From positions 1,374,702 to 1,438,701 of the forward strand of contig NW_006763140.1 of assembly GCF_000264905.1 (NCBI RefSeq): a stretch of DNA of 64,000 nucleotides, read 5' to 3'. Shown piece by piece: positions 1-13,100 of the stretch (position 1 is its first letter; the number at the start of each line of letters is the position of its first letter). Position numbers and translations under genes: made by a program. Under the pieces are notes generated by a model, which saw nothing but the letters and a program-made list of their open reading frames with translations, was not told the DNA's origin and did no database searches. This DNA is from Stereum hirsutum FP-91666 SS1 (taxonomy: Eukaryota > Basidiomycota > Agaricomycetes > Russulales > Stereaceae).

Positions 1-2976
1 TGTGCAGGCCGAAACATCCCTTGTTGCTGTCAAGCGTGCAACATCGTACGATGCGATTCAACGCAAGAAGAGAGAGTAATACCTCCAACAAGGTATGCGG
101 TTCCAGGTAAAGGTAGCCAAAAACGGGCACGTGCAGCTGAAGCGCGTATGTATGCATGGGCCAGCCGCCACGCTCGCTAGCAAGCCACCTCGAGGATCCC
201 GACGAAACTCTCATCATTCCCGAGTCCCGAGAATGATTTATCTGGGAAATCACTGGGGATCGCGGGCGAGCCGAGTACGAGTCCAAGTAAGCCGAAGCTC
301 GAGCCTGAGTGAGATGTAGGAGCAGCGTAGATGGATAGAATAGAACAGAAAGTCCAGCGGCCCTCAGGTAAAGAGATGCATCCAAATCAAGCATCAAACA
401 TCTCGTACGGAGCGCGAAGGGGCTGATCGCGTGATGATTCCTAGGACAGCGAGGAGGAATAGGGGTTTTGAGCCGCATTTGGAGACAATAGAGGTTCACA
501 CGGCGAACGAATACCGGAGACAATAGAAGAGTGAGTACAAACGCAGGGTGGCGCAGTGCTTTCGAAGAGACAGCTGTAAGGAGATCCTACAGCCTAACAG
601 CTGAAGGAGAATGGAACCCATTCGCCACTTGTACAGGAGACGATGATTTCGAGGAGGCAAGCCACAGTGGCCATACCCGAGTAGTGGACGGCTGTAGGTG
701 CTATTCGTATCCTGGGAAGGACACGCGTATCAAAGGGTAACGATACTCTTCCGTGGCCACCGCTGAGCGAAACCATATCCCGAAAAAGAATACATGAGGA
801 CACTCACCCCGCACTCAATTATGTGTCCTCTCACAACTCCGAGTGGCCCTGTCGTAAACCTTCGTACGTATATCCACCACACAACGACCTCGAGGCTGGC
901 ATTCCGTATCTATCCACACGCACAACACAACGCGAGCGCCGCCTTTGATTTTGCAGTGAAGTGTCGCCTGAGCCTGAGAAGAGATTGCAAAGCGAACGCC
1001 GAAAAGACAACAAGTGCAAGAGAGTGGCACGGGACTCACCGGTACCCCCAACGGATCGCTATACCGCCTCTTCCCCTGCACATGGTGCCCTCGAGGCAAA
1101 GCACTATCATAGTATGCAGGAAGACAAGCTCAGCTCTGCATTTCGTACTATACGCAATGTTATTGCGTGCGATTCTTTCTTCCTCCCCAGAACGTTGTGA
1201 TCAAAAGCAACGAAGCCACATTCCAGAAACAAACACGCCCTCCACATCCTCCCACCCGACTCCTCCCGCCGCAACGCACGCACTTTCTCGCAGCTAATAA
1301 ACGTACTTGCAGTATTCCACCATGGCAGGTGGGGGTGTGCGAAACGAACGGCCGATGAAATTGCACTATCTCGGAGGACGATCGGGCTCCGTCCCCCATT
1401 GACATCCTGCTTCCTCCTCGGCCCTCATTGGCCATGGCCCGGAAGCATAGAAGCGGTCGTCCCGCGTTCCCCGATCCGCTCTGAGCTCATCTTGGCTGCA
1501 TCCAGATATCCATCCCAGGCCAACCCCGCACCGAGGGCACGAAAACACGGCGGAGGAATCAAAGATGCTTCCGGCCGCCCCGCCAAACTCCAGATAGGGT
1601 AATCGGACGGAGAACACGAGGCCAGCGGATTCAGAAATCTGGAGGCACCCGGTCGGTTCAACAGAAACGTGAGCACTGAGCAGCGATTGATAGGGGTCAA
1701 AGGTGGAACACCCCCGCGATCGTTCGCGATGGCGATGGTGGTGTTGGTGTCGCAGCTGGCAGCGGCGAACGTATGACGGCTGAGTTTTCGGAGAATGAAA
1801 GTGGTGTGGTGTAAGATTCAGAGAGATGCAAAAGAGGAGGGCACGTTGTTCGTTCGTGGCATGTTGTTTCTCCACTAACTAACGGCCGCAACGTTTAACT
1901 CTCGGAAACAGTAGGGTGAAAGAAGGAACTGAACCTGAATCAACAGGGCAAAGTCGCCGCATCGTTAGCTCGAGGAAGTCTTCAAGTTGAAGCGACGTCC
2001 TTCCTTTTCGCGACACGAGCAGGGATGAGCACAATAAGTCCAAACGCGCCCTCGAATTTACGCTGTTCAACTAAACCGCCGGGACCGGCAACCCATTTGC
2101 CTATCTTCGCACTCAAAGAACAAGCAACGGTGTCATTAGGGCTTATATGTTAGTAAAAACTTGGAACTTTTTGCGAAAGCTCATTGGCGGATCGGACAGA
2201 TCTTCCGCCAATGAGTTCCAAGTAAACTTGAAACATATAAGGTCTATTCCGTCATGTTCTGTTCTCGGAGAAGGCTTGGACTGCGGGACAAATGCGATCG
2301 CGAACTGCGTCGCCGAAAATCGCGCGCCGTCATTTCGTCGAGTCCATCAGAACATTCAAAGCTGCTTGATTGCGGGGTCACTCGAGAACTGACACAAGGC
2401 ACACAAGAGAAGGGTGACAATTACAAAAGTTCATGCTTTGTTTTGGTTGAGAGCCTATATGCCTAAGTGTATGTGGAGAAGTACTAGTGACACAAACATG
2501 CAATGCAGAGATGCTGATGATGGATGCAAGGGACAGGGGGAAAAATGGGACATGCTGTGAAGATGAACTGGACAAAAAACGCGGAGCATCAGAAGCGAGA
2601 AGCAAATATACCTGTGGACCCGAACACCCAAAAACAGCGGGTGAAAGAAATGTAAAAAGGGGAATGTACAAAAAGCGTGCGAGAGAGCATGGACGAAAAC
2701 CCAAGCAAGCAGTGAAGGAATCCAATAAGCGTCGTAGCCCGCGAACGAATAAGTTGTCATTGGCCCTTGCAGCCACCAAAGAGACCATGCGAGCGCCCGT
2801 GAGATGTCGTGAGGGTGAGGGTGACGATGGGAATAGATACCGTAGGTCCATAATTATGGGGTGTAATGCATACAATTAGTAACGTGTTCGGTGTCGCCGA
2901 GAGCCAGAGCAGGACTATGTAACAAGAGAAAAAAAAGAAAACATAGGAGAATATACAACATGGAGAATAATAAAAA
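1..2976. other. non-coding region downstream of the cyclin gene
   Basis: I find no convincing gene here. Open frames on both strands are short, low in complexity and do not resemble any family I know. The plus strand is purine-rich, so the minus strand is pyrimidine-rich, most clearly at 2400-2976. That part is probably the 3' UTR of the minus-strand cyclin gene ending at 2977. The rest could be upstream sequence of a minus-strand gene beyond the left edge. The one strong structure is the foldback at 2142-2241. Confidence 0.5.
2142..2241. repeat. nested inverted repeat (foldback)
   Basis: Three nested arm pairs fold on one centre. CTTATATGTT (2142-2151) pairs with AACATATAAG (2232-2241). ACTTGGAACT (2159-2168) pairs with AGTTCCAAGT (2214-2223). 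CTCATTGGCGGA (2180-2191) pairs with TCCGCCAATGAG (2204-2215) around a 12-nt loop. All three pairs are perfect; only an 11-nt stretch at 2169-2179 and short spacers break the helix. It could be a MITE-like remnant or a structured RNA. I see no clear target-site duplication. Confidence 0.8.
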
Positions 2977-4066
2977 CTACCACACAGTCCGTGTAGCGAA
3001 CGCGAACTGGTCCCCGCGGGCCTTGGTTTTTGACGACTGCGAAGAGGTCGATGATTGGGGCGCGGGCGCGGGTGTGGGGGACGCCTTCGACGGTTTCGAA
3101 GGGTAATAATGTTGATGGTGGACGGCATCGGCGATAATCGCGTCGCTGGGGACGAGGGAGGTCGTCGAGGAGTTCGCGGACGCGTCGACGATCTTGACTT
3201 GATCGTAAGGAGCGTGCGAGTCTGGTGGCGTGGGTGGCGAGGCCGACGATGCGGGGGAAGTGGAAGTCGAGTGGGAAGACGATGGGGTATCTGGTATTGA
3301 CGGGGATGGGGAGGACATGGTGTTGTTGGCGGCGATGGCGGCAGGTACCGGCTTGGGCGGCGACGTGCGATGACCAAACGAAGGTATCGACGTCGACGAA
3401 CTCGCACCGGGGTGGGCGAAGGGGGAAGGCGCGGGTTGCGGCAGGACGATGGGAGGATAAGGCCCAGGGCCGGCGAAGTCTCGACAGACCTTGTCTTCAA
3501 ACTCCTTCAAAATCTTCGGCTCGACATTCAACTGCCACTCCAGATAACTACACATCTCCCTCTCCATCTGGTTGATCTCCCGAAGGGCGAACATGCCCTG
3601 GCCGACGATACACCACGACTTGTTGGAGTAGGTGTCGTCGCAGATGATCTTGGAAGCGATCATGAACGCGGAGATGAATAACCGATGGCCCGATGAGCCC
3701 TTCGCAGCGGGAAAGCGCGCCTTGAGGCGTTGGAGTAGGTATAGCGCTGCGAAAGTGACGGATGGATGGAGACGCGTACGGTGGAGAGCGTAGGCGATGA
3801 AATGGTCTAGTCGAGGAGTGGGTGTCGAAGAGGGAGCCGCCGGGGCTGGTGGTACCTCTGGACATGCGAAGAGGTGAGAGACGAAGTGCGCGCATAACTT
3901 TGCATGGGCCTCGTTGCCGTGGTAGGGGTCAGACGCCTGTGGGCGCTTAAGTGTTAGTTCCAAATATAGAATGTAGCCAGTGGCGACGACGTACGGTAGG
4001 CGCGCTATGTGAGGATGTGCGTGGGACCTTCTGGTGGCGAGTGCCGGTTGGTACTGGAGCGGCCAT
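2977..4066 (-). CDS. PCL/PHO80-type cyclin
   Basis: Two exons, 3995-4066 and 2977-3936, with a 58-nt intron (donor GTACGT, branch CTAAC, acceptor CAG); 343 aa. The protein has a cyclin box at about residues 60-165, including LDHFIAYALHRTRLHPSVT, a run of helices around ASKIICDDTYSNKSW, and MEREMCSYLEWQLNVEP. This order is typical of PCL1/2 and PHO80 cyclins, which partner Pho85-type CDKs in cell-cycle or nutrient signalling. The C-terminal 170 or so residues are Ser/Pro/Thr-rich and look disordered. The start MAAPVPTG is the first ATG of exon 1 in the spliced frame; an unspliced frame runs through the intron, so it would be easy to annotate wrongly. The gene has about 10 kb of gene-free DNA upstream. 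The family call is firm; the exact partner CDK is inferred. Confidence 0.88.
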
Positions 4067-4163
4067 ATTGGGGGGAAAGAAAGAGACTTGGAGGACGGGA
4101 GGAGGCGAAGATGATTGGGAGGGGAAGCTGTGAGGAAGAGGAAGGGGCACGGTGAGTCCATCG

Positions 4164-4172
4164 TTATATAAA
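4164..4172 (-). promoter_or_regulatory. TATA-like box of the cyclin gene
   Basis: The minus strand reads TTTATATAA about 100 nt upstream of the cyclin ATG at 4066. Position and sequence fit a TATA element. No transcript start is visible from sequence alone. Confidence 0.45.
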
Positions 4173-7100
4173 GCGGGGAACGCTGCAAGGGAAGCGGCAC
4201 TGGCGCCGCGTGGTAGGCCCGGATAAAGACACACGCGCTTGCCAGGATCAGAAACCGAGAAAAATCTTTTCTGCGCGATCCGCCGGCAGATTGGCGCGCA
4301 ACACCCCTACTATCGCCCCTCACGCCACATCGGCCTCGCTTCCGGTCCCCTCATCTGGGCCACGACACGACCCCACAAGGCAATCTCAACAGGTTTCGGC
4401 CAATTAACTCACCTCAATCCGAGTACTCTCACTTCTGCGCTGCTGGCAAGTCTACTGCTGTAAGACTCGTCAAGTTCGTGTGCGAGCCGAAGCCGTAAGA
4501 AATGAGATCGCCAGGTGGCAATCGTTCGCCGGCTGCTTCGAGGGGTTGCAGTGGGGTTATGAAGCCGGGCGGGTCGAAGAGGGCGAGGAGTGCGGAAGAG
4601 GGCACAAAATTAGCGAGAATTGACAGAGGGCGGGAGGAGGAAGGTGAGACAGAAAACAGCGCGTCTGCCAGCCCGTGTTATATCCACATCGCTCCTATTA
4701 AATTTGAAAGGGCGCTCAACGCTGTCGCTATCAAAGGCAATGCCGTCTGTGACACCGTGCTCACCCGACGGTGCCAAACGTGGAATTTTGCTGACAAACG
4801 CCACAACGCCCGCCCAGTGCGCCAGCAGTGCCACATTCCGTGTGTGCTCTGCTCTGCCTTTTCACCGGGGCCCGTATTGTCGTTGTGCCATCGCCGCCAT
4901 ATGCCCCAGTCGACCCGGCGTCGTCCACTGCCAGCTGGTCGCCCCAATCACTCTATTCTGCATAGCCCTTCTCGCTCGATCTCTACCGCAATCATGTTCC
5001 TTTTCCAATCCTTTCATGCCACACAGACCTCCAGCCGTAGAACGCTTTGATGTTCACAAACTTGAGCACGCCGATATCGCCTTCGATCTGTTCTAAGCAC
5101 AACAGATTCACTCTTCTCAGACAGCCATATTATTCCTTCGAATCTCAATGTCTTCTGAAGACTTGCCACGATTCTCACGTGGCCGACTCTACAGACAGCT
5201 GTTCTTCTCATGCATGTTTCGAAAGCAAGAATCGGCGCAACGCCTCCTCGGTGCCTTGCCAATGTGCTTATTTTTCAAAGCTATCAAAGCTAATTCTGGC
5301 CTACTCTCTTAGATCTGTCGGACCTTAGTACTGATAGACACAAAGCGGCGCGCACCCTTGTTCCGGCTCTCCGCGCTTCTCGAGAACAGTACTCCGAAGG
5401 TACAGTGAACTCTTCCGTCGTGACCAGTCCGTTTTATTTTCCTCTCGCATAGGAAGGAACACTTCCCGAAACCTCCTTGTTTTGGCTGTTCAAACCCCGA
5501 GTCTCTACGCTCTCCGCAGCGCCACCGCACCCGGTCAGTCTCTACCCTTCAGTTTTCATCTCACAACAGTCGAAACAGGCATTCAGACCTGTTCCACGGG
5601 TGTATCAACCGCTCGCTGCATATTCTTTACCCCGCCAATGTGATTGGTAGCCGCCATAGCCATAGCCTTTGACCTATTCACGTTCGCGAGCAGCCCGATC
5701 CATCCGAGATCTTTTTCTCGGTGGAGTGCGATCGAGGCGAGCTGAGCACTCTAGCCACTCTCAATTATACGGAATTGGGGTAGCTGATAGGCATAGTACT
5801 GCTGTCCGAGACTCTAGAGTACTATGGCTCAGTTTTCACGACTCGCTCCGAGGGATTGCTTACAGGCCGTGCGAACGCCTGGTGACTGGCGATAGCTCTT
5901 CATGTCCAGTACAGGCGTTCTCATCCATGAAACTTCGTGGCGATAAGCAAAGACGCATACACGGGCCTTTATTTACACTGTTACAGCAAAAGCTTTCGGG
6001 CTTGAACAGGAACCGCAATCTCCGTTGCCACATGACTAGCATTAACCGTCCTGCTGTGGGAGCCATTCCTCGACGAGTGTGGAAGCGCTTCACCCGATCG
6101 TCTTCTCTGTACTTTGCGGCCTCGGTTCCTGTTGTGAGTGCTGTGCCGCTCTTCATCTGAGGTCCTGTTGATCCTTTGATTCGTTGATACTTCCAAACCT
6201 TTGTGGACACAAGTCCAAACAAGCAGTCCCCCTAATTTCGTCGTCCGAAGTAACTGTAAGGAGGATAATGAAGTCGAACATGGCCACAACGTGACAAAGT
6301 CCCCTGCCTACGCTAGCGAGCCCGCTCCCACAGCTCTAATACCCCTGATTGGTCGTTGTTCTCGTTACAGCGGAACAAATCCCTTGTATCTTATCCTTGA
6401 GATCCTTGCGTTGTGTTGCCGCGGCAATGCATTGTCCTTCTCTCCACATACCATCTCTTCCAGGCATTCGCTTCTCGCTCTAAAATGGTCCTCGCGTTTT
6501 GATCGCTGCTGTATCACGATGTCCCCGTTCCATTCAAAGCCAAAGCATCCGTCGCCTGTTGTGTTGCGATAACCTCACACACAAAGAGACTCTAGAGAAC
6601 ACGAGGTGGACGAGGTGCTCTTTCTTCGTGGTGTTGCGATTGTGCGCCCCGCCGTAAGTACCTAGTGTGTGTTCTGTGCATGGATCAAAAGTTGTCCAAG
6701 TAGGTGGGCGATTATCCTTATTCTTGCAATAGTCTAATGAACAGACCGGTCCCAGGGTGCTTTAGAGCGCAGGGAAGGTGTTCTGGATACAATACTGGAA
6801 CACAGAACATAGAACACGGCGTCCTATCCTAAACTTGCTGACACTTGCGTGGCCTATACTCGTGCTTGTATATGTTCTGTGAGGAAGAGTACAGTGATCT
6901 CGATCGACAGAAAGAGTGAAGGTTGGCCGATCTTGTTTGGCGGCGTGGAAAACTCGATGTACACTGTACTCTTCGGTTTCTACTACGCCGTGTTTCGACA
7001 CCTTACCCCCTTGTGTGCTCTCCATTCACCCCAAGCTCAACTCAATCTGCCAAGGGCATTTCGTTTTGCCCTACCCTGCGCCATCTTGTCTCATTCTATG

Positions 7101-10100
7101 CCTTGCGCTCGCTGGGTTCGAGGTTACCCCAGGCCCCAAGTTCTAGTTCTCGCTCTCTTCGCGAGTAAAGGGCATCACCGACACCAGAAAGCGCAATTCC
7201 TTCTATAGTAGGCTCCTTGATCGCTGTAGCACCACAAAATTGCATGCTCCAGTCTTCCAGCTCCAGACCACAAAGCTTCTCATGTCGATTCTATGTGTCC
7301 CGTGTGCCTTCTCAACTGTCCACACTCGTCCATACTCTGGAAGACGTCTACCCTATTTGCAGGCTATGGGTCCCGAGTAGTCCTTCCTCGTAGGGCTGTG
7401 CTGTTCAAGATCCAACTTCTCATTGACAAAGGCACTTATGGTCCGTCGTTCGCATTATCCGCAGTTGTGCGATACCCCGCTGACTCGTTTTTCATACCAT
7501 AAAGCGTACGCGTCGTCCTGTAAAATTTATGAACTCTCACTGTCCATGCCTCCACCACCGCCTCCTTGTCTACGTTAGCATTTGTTCGAGTCATCGAGCC
7601 GTATCGTATGGTCACCAGTAGGTCCAAATCCGCTGAACGCGTCATTCTGATCTCTTACCGGCTCATACTACTGTCTCCGCATTCGCATCGTCTTCTTCCT
7701 TTTTAGGTGTCTATTACCGTCTTTTGCTCACTCTCCATGACCCTGCAGCGCCGTGTCCATATCTCTCTGTGAGCTAGCTCGGGATCCGGAGCATACTTAT
7801 CGCACGCAACTGCTGATAGATTCGACTTTGTATCATCGACTCGGTGAAAGCATCAACATGGACAGGACAGCCTGCAATGGACACTCTCCGGCTTGATCTA
7901 TTCACCTAGTGCTTTTGATACCCGTCGCCCTCCCAGGCTATTGTCGCCGTTTGATTTTTCTCGAAGTCCCGAGCTAGCAACGAGCTGTGACACAACAACG
8001 GACAACAACCTGTCCAAGCCTCACTCCATGTTTCGTCGTCGTCGGCATTGGTAATTGATCCCATCGTTGTTCCTTCTCTGAACGTTCTGGCTGCTTCGAG
8101 GTCGATCCCCCGAGTCCGATTTTTCCCGATGTATGTCCTTTGTCTCTGTCATCGGCGGCACCTCAATGCAAGTTCAATCGATTCGATTGTGGCACTGGGC
8201 TCGCCTCGTCAGACCCCGTTCTCCAAGCTTCGTCACTGTTCGGTGAGTTTGTTTGCTCAGTTCCTATGCTTTCCATACATGCAACCGACTATGACGTTGC
8301 TTAGTGATGCAAGCCTGCATCCTGATCCATAAGGTCGTGGGGGAGGTGCTTGATGCTCCGTTCCAAGTCAAAAAAAGTTCGGTGACTTCGGATCGGAGCC
8401 TGTCGAATTTGCGCCACACGCGAACATGACGCCGCGCGCCACATCACGCCACACACCACTCCTGTACAGCTTTCCTCGCCAACGCGAATGGGTCCTGAGG
8501 GAAAATATCCGAAGTCGTTTTCGCTGTGCGTGGATCACCGGCGAGTTCCTGTGTACCGCTTGCTGCTACGCATGCCTATGTACTCGGAGGTTTATCTTTG
8601 CGGGTTTGCACACCCCTTGAACGTCAACGGTGCGTGTGCAACCCGTCTGAGTCATGATTTTGGTTGATTTTTTCTTTGATGATTTGTGCTTCGGCTGGGA
8701 CGTTCGTGCTAGGATCCGCGAACTGCCTCAAGCTACGCATGTCCTTGCAGTCTATTCTTGCGGTGTTGTATGGTCAGGCATCATTGATTTTTATGCGCCC
8801 GTATACGGAGATGAATATGGAGTTGCGTTACATGGGAATGCTACGCGGGTATGTCCATCCATCCTCGATGCGTGCGATCCTAGTATATCGTACTCGTCTC
8901 ATCATCTTCGGCGTGTGTCGCAATAGAATATAAGTCCGAAGGGCTGTGTTTGATACTCACAGAGCAAAGATGCCACATCGTGTCTCAACCCCGCGTATCC
9001 TTGATCCTTATGACCTACTCAGCGCTCCGTGGCCCTCCATCGCGGGGCATACATATCTAAACCTTCTATAGTACTAAGGTCTCAAGGTGTGACCCGTGTG
9101 CGCCTTCTTCTTTGTTCGACTGATTTATGCGAGGGTGTTTTGGTTCTAGGAAGTTTGTTGGACTTGCATGCTCGGACGCGAGGAAGCCCTCTGACCGTGC
9201 GATCTCATCATTCATTGATATCCATCCACATTATTCCCGATTTCCCCATAGACGTATTTGGGATCACGACATGTTTCTCGATGAGACACCAGAACTTCCA
9301 TGCGATATTATACGTCTGATTCGCTTTCGACGCGATCTCCGAAAGGCGATTTTCCTGCTGGCGAGACCTTCTACTTTCCCATCAGCCACTTTGACTCTAT
9401 GGTGTGCGAACTTTTCCCGTACGGTGTTTACAATTCGCACTCACTGCTCGTTCGCATATAGTTGTTCGGCTGGAGGGAGCCTTTCTTCTATCTTACTTTT
9501 TTTTCTCCATGCCACCCGATGGCCCCATATCTTCTCCTCGGTCTTGGCGTGGCTGTGGCACTTACTCTAACCTACTCCCAGCCTCCCTGCGGCGGAGCTT
9601 CAGGCTATGTTTGTTTTTTCTTCATCCGAAAGGTATATGGAGTATCACACCTCCAATCGGATCTGCACGGGCTTAACGATGACAGGTTCGGTCGACGATT
9701 ATACATGGACCCACAACATATGTACCTCGGACCTCAAGCTACTCCACCACTCCACAAGGCACTTACCAAGCACTGTAGTAGGCACTTCAATTCGACGTGG
9801 ACGAAGCCTTTGCTCCTAATTTCTATCAACTCCACCATCAGTATCCTCCCTTGTCACTGCTCATCGTACGCTACTACCGTAAGGAACCCCGAGCCACTTC
9901 ATATCCATATCGACATCTGTAGTCTGCTCAATACTACCTGGATCATTCGGATCGCTCACGAAGAACACACCCAACAGTATGTTTTTGGCCGAAAGCAGCT
10001 CATGACGCGCCTGCATGACTACAAGCTCACATCAAGAACTCACACGAAAACCTGCCCAGTTTGTTTTTCTTTCTCACCTTTATCAGACAGTCGAGGCCTG

Positions 10101-13100
10101 TCCCATATAAGTGTACAGGTGGTCCCGAGTCATGGAGCCCCCATATCTGACCATAACCAGCTACTTTTGGCTACAGAGTATGTTTCACTTATATTTTTAA
10201 CGCTCTGCACCACCCACCATCTAATGCTTCCGTGTCCGAGTGCGCCTACAGAGGCTCGGTGCCTGACGCTTTGATACTCGATATCGAGCGCCTGAAATTT
10301 GACTACGCCCGTTTGTAGCCGCATTCCCTCTGCAAAGATCGCCATGTAAAGCGTCTTTCCACCTACAATCCATGCTCGGTCCGATTGATGGAGCGTCGCT
10401 CGAAGTTTGGGCGTATAGCGGTAGCGGGAGCAAAGATTTCGTGCTTCCTGTTTACCTTCTTCGTATGTTACAGTATGGCTGATAACTTGCGTGTCCCCGA
10501 AGATTTCATCAACTTTAGGTAACGCTCAGCATCAACTCAGCAAACCATTTTTCTCGAGCTTTCTGGAAAAACGAGGCTAGAGTAATTCCGTCTCCTTCCG
10601 TGTTATTCCCTAAAGTCGCAATACCCGGATACCTACGGCATTCGGGCCTACGAGCCACGAGCTTCCCATGTTCCCTTCTTCCTTCTTGTTTTGCTATCTG
10701 CCGCATTGTTTGGGGATGGATAGCTCTTGTTGTACCCATGTCAAGGCTCGCGAAGACAAAGTCGTTCGACTTTCCGCGCTCGTCGTTGTGTCACGACTCA
10801 TCTGACTTCTCCTCTCGTCAACAGGCGTCGGTGATTTGGTAGCGGTCGGTACGTCCGGTTATCTGTCGTACGTGAGCGACCAACGGAATGTTCTTGAAAG
10901 CCTTGTGCTTGCGACATATTTGTGCTTTGATTTGACGGTCCGCACAGCGCAATGCCCTCAGGCTCAGGCTCGAGTAATTGCCTCCATCACAATCCGGAAA
11001 TGGCTTTGTCCTCCATCCAGCTCCATCCACGATACATATGCTTCCGCGCAGCTCCAGGGTCCGTCACTTCCGCAAGCCTTCCTACTTCTTCGCATGGAGG
11101 TTGGCAAGACACAAGCCGTCACCGCACATCTTCCAGCGATTCTCTTTTTGGCTTCTCAGATTATAACTGTCCCTTTCCGTCACCCTACGCTTCGACGCGT
11201 GATATGGCGGCAACAACAAGCCGCTTAAATGGCCCTTGGCTCATTGGTTCTTGCTTTGTCCTTTTCTCTCGTAAGAATCTGCGGGGTTTTAACCGAAGAT
11301 TCTCTATGTGTCTGTCTGAGACGTATCTGCCTTTCTTTGGGTGTCCCAGGGGCCCGAAGTGGGGCTGAATGCGCTCACGAGTGGCGTACTCAGGACCTGA
11401 CTTCTCGACTTCCGAGCCTCAGGTCTTCAGGTGTAAGTAACTGCTATCACTCGTCATCATCGTGTCGAGTGGCACCGGGCACAAGGAACACAAGGACATC
11501 CGAATCCTCGCTTTACCATCTGTGTCTCGGATCCGCCATCTATCGCTCTCGCGATCTTGACTCTATGAGGTGTAATCTGTGCGAGGGCTGACCCGGTAGC
11601 ATGCTCCGCCTGGGAACGCGGATATCAGACGAAGGTATCACTTGTGACTTGATGCCTGTTAGGATTGTGTCTTTGGCAGTACTGTGATCGATGCGTCGAT
11701 CACGGTGGGCGGGTTTGACTCTCGGTGGCTCAAGGTGGCCCGGAGTGCCTTGCGCTTTGAACTCGCCCATTTGGGGGCTTCCCCGATCCGCACAATCCAG
11801 CACGCCCCGATTTTGCGGGGTGGCGTCTATCAGTATGTAGTGCGTCTATTCTCACCTTTGATGCATCAGGCGTTCAAACACTGCTACGCCTCCAATAACG
11901 CCAGTCTTCATCCATGCTCCTCAGACGCTCAAGCCCGAATTGTCGTCGAAACGCGTTCCTATCATGTATCTAGGCAAGGCGTCTCGATCGAGTTCAACCT
12001 TCTTGCCCGCTAACGCTAGAATTTTAGATCGCAATGCTATTCCTCCGACTTGTGAGCTACCGTCCAGCATATCTGTGCAGCACGCTCATGTCGGTCCGAC
12101 TACCTAGAAGCGCTCATCTATTCTCTATCATTCCACCGTGATCATTGGCTTCACCCACACTTATGTGGTCTGCTGGTGAGCCCACATATGCATTGAGCTA
12201 TATACCAGCGTACCACGATGATCCGACGTCTCTCATTGCAGTCTCTCCTTGTCTCACTCTCCTATTCCCGGCCGAGGTCTGTTTTCTTTCCTGAACTTTC
12301 ATCCGGGGCCACCTGACGCTTCCAAGTTGTGGCGCGAGAATGTAGAATCGTCACCCCGCCAACCACGCATCTCTGATCCCCTGATGATGCCCTGATTCCC
12401 TCTTCTAAATCAATTCCTCTGATGGTGGCACCCCGTACATCCGGAATTCTTCCAGATTTGGGTAGTTCATGCTCGGGGTTTAGTCCGTGGCGCTCAAATT
12501 ACGCTCGATGCGGTCATGGTGTACAGCAGCTTTTTGCCCAAGAAGTCCGACACTCGCCGCGAGGTATGCGACAAAACTGGAAAGTTTTCAGATTGAGCCT
12601 GAAGGAGTGCCTTGCCCTTGGTGTTAGATACATGTGAGTCCTAAAATGACGACGTCAAGGGTGCTAGTACTCATCGCCGCCGGGATATCTTTGCGATGAC
12701 GGTGCGATTCTGCTAACAGTGCCTTATCTGTCGTTCAATAGGACATGGTCAATTATTCGACAACTAGCGGTAAGTTCAGTACCTGCGATATCAATATTGT
12801 GTGTGCCCATGACTTGTGACTGTTGTTTTCCCCTTGCTGAAAGAGGATTCGGCTTTGTGTAGAATACTTGAATGACACTATCTCCCGTCAATACCCGCTG
12901 TACAAATAATGCTCTGCCATATTCTCGAAAGCACTAGCACTTGGTCCCATACAAGCGTCAAGCCACGAAATTTGGCCGTCTATAACGCATGTTTGCACGA
13001 GAGTTCCAGTAACTGTCGATCTTGACAGGTCGGATCAGATGCGAACTGTTCGGTACTTCAGCGGAGGTAGATATGCATGTTCACTACTACAAGTGCGGAC

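Noticed and set aside
794..1297. 167-codon plus-strand frame
   Set aside because: Low-complexity His/Thr/Pro-rich translation, no recognisable family.
1366..1875. 169-codon minus-strand frame
   Set aside because: Starts and content look random and no domain or splice pattern supports it.
2378..2875. 165-codon minus-strand frame past the cyclin stop
   Set aside because: Lies in the likely 3' UTR and is pyrimidine-driven (Leu/Ser/Pro/Phe-rich).
5774..5826. CATAGTACT...AGTACTATG inverted repeat
   Set aside because: Only 9 bp arms with a long loop; expected by chance in a window of this size.
9462..10274. 270-codon open frame in the gene-free block
   Set aside because: No motif, skewed composition typical of C/T-rich DNA, several overlapping frames equally open; not credible as a protein.
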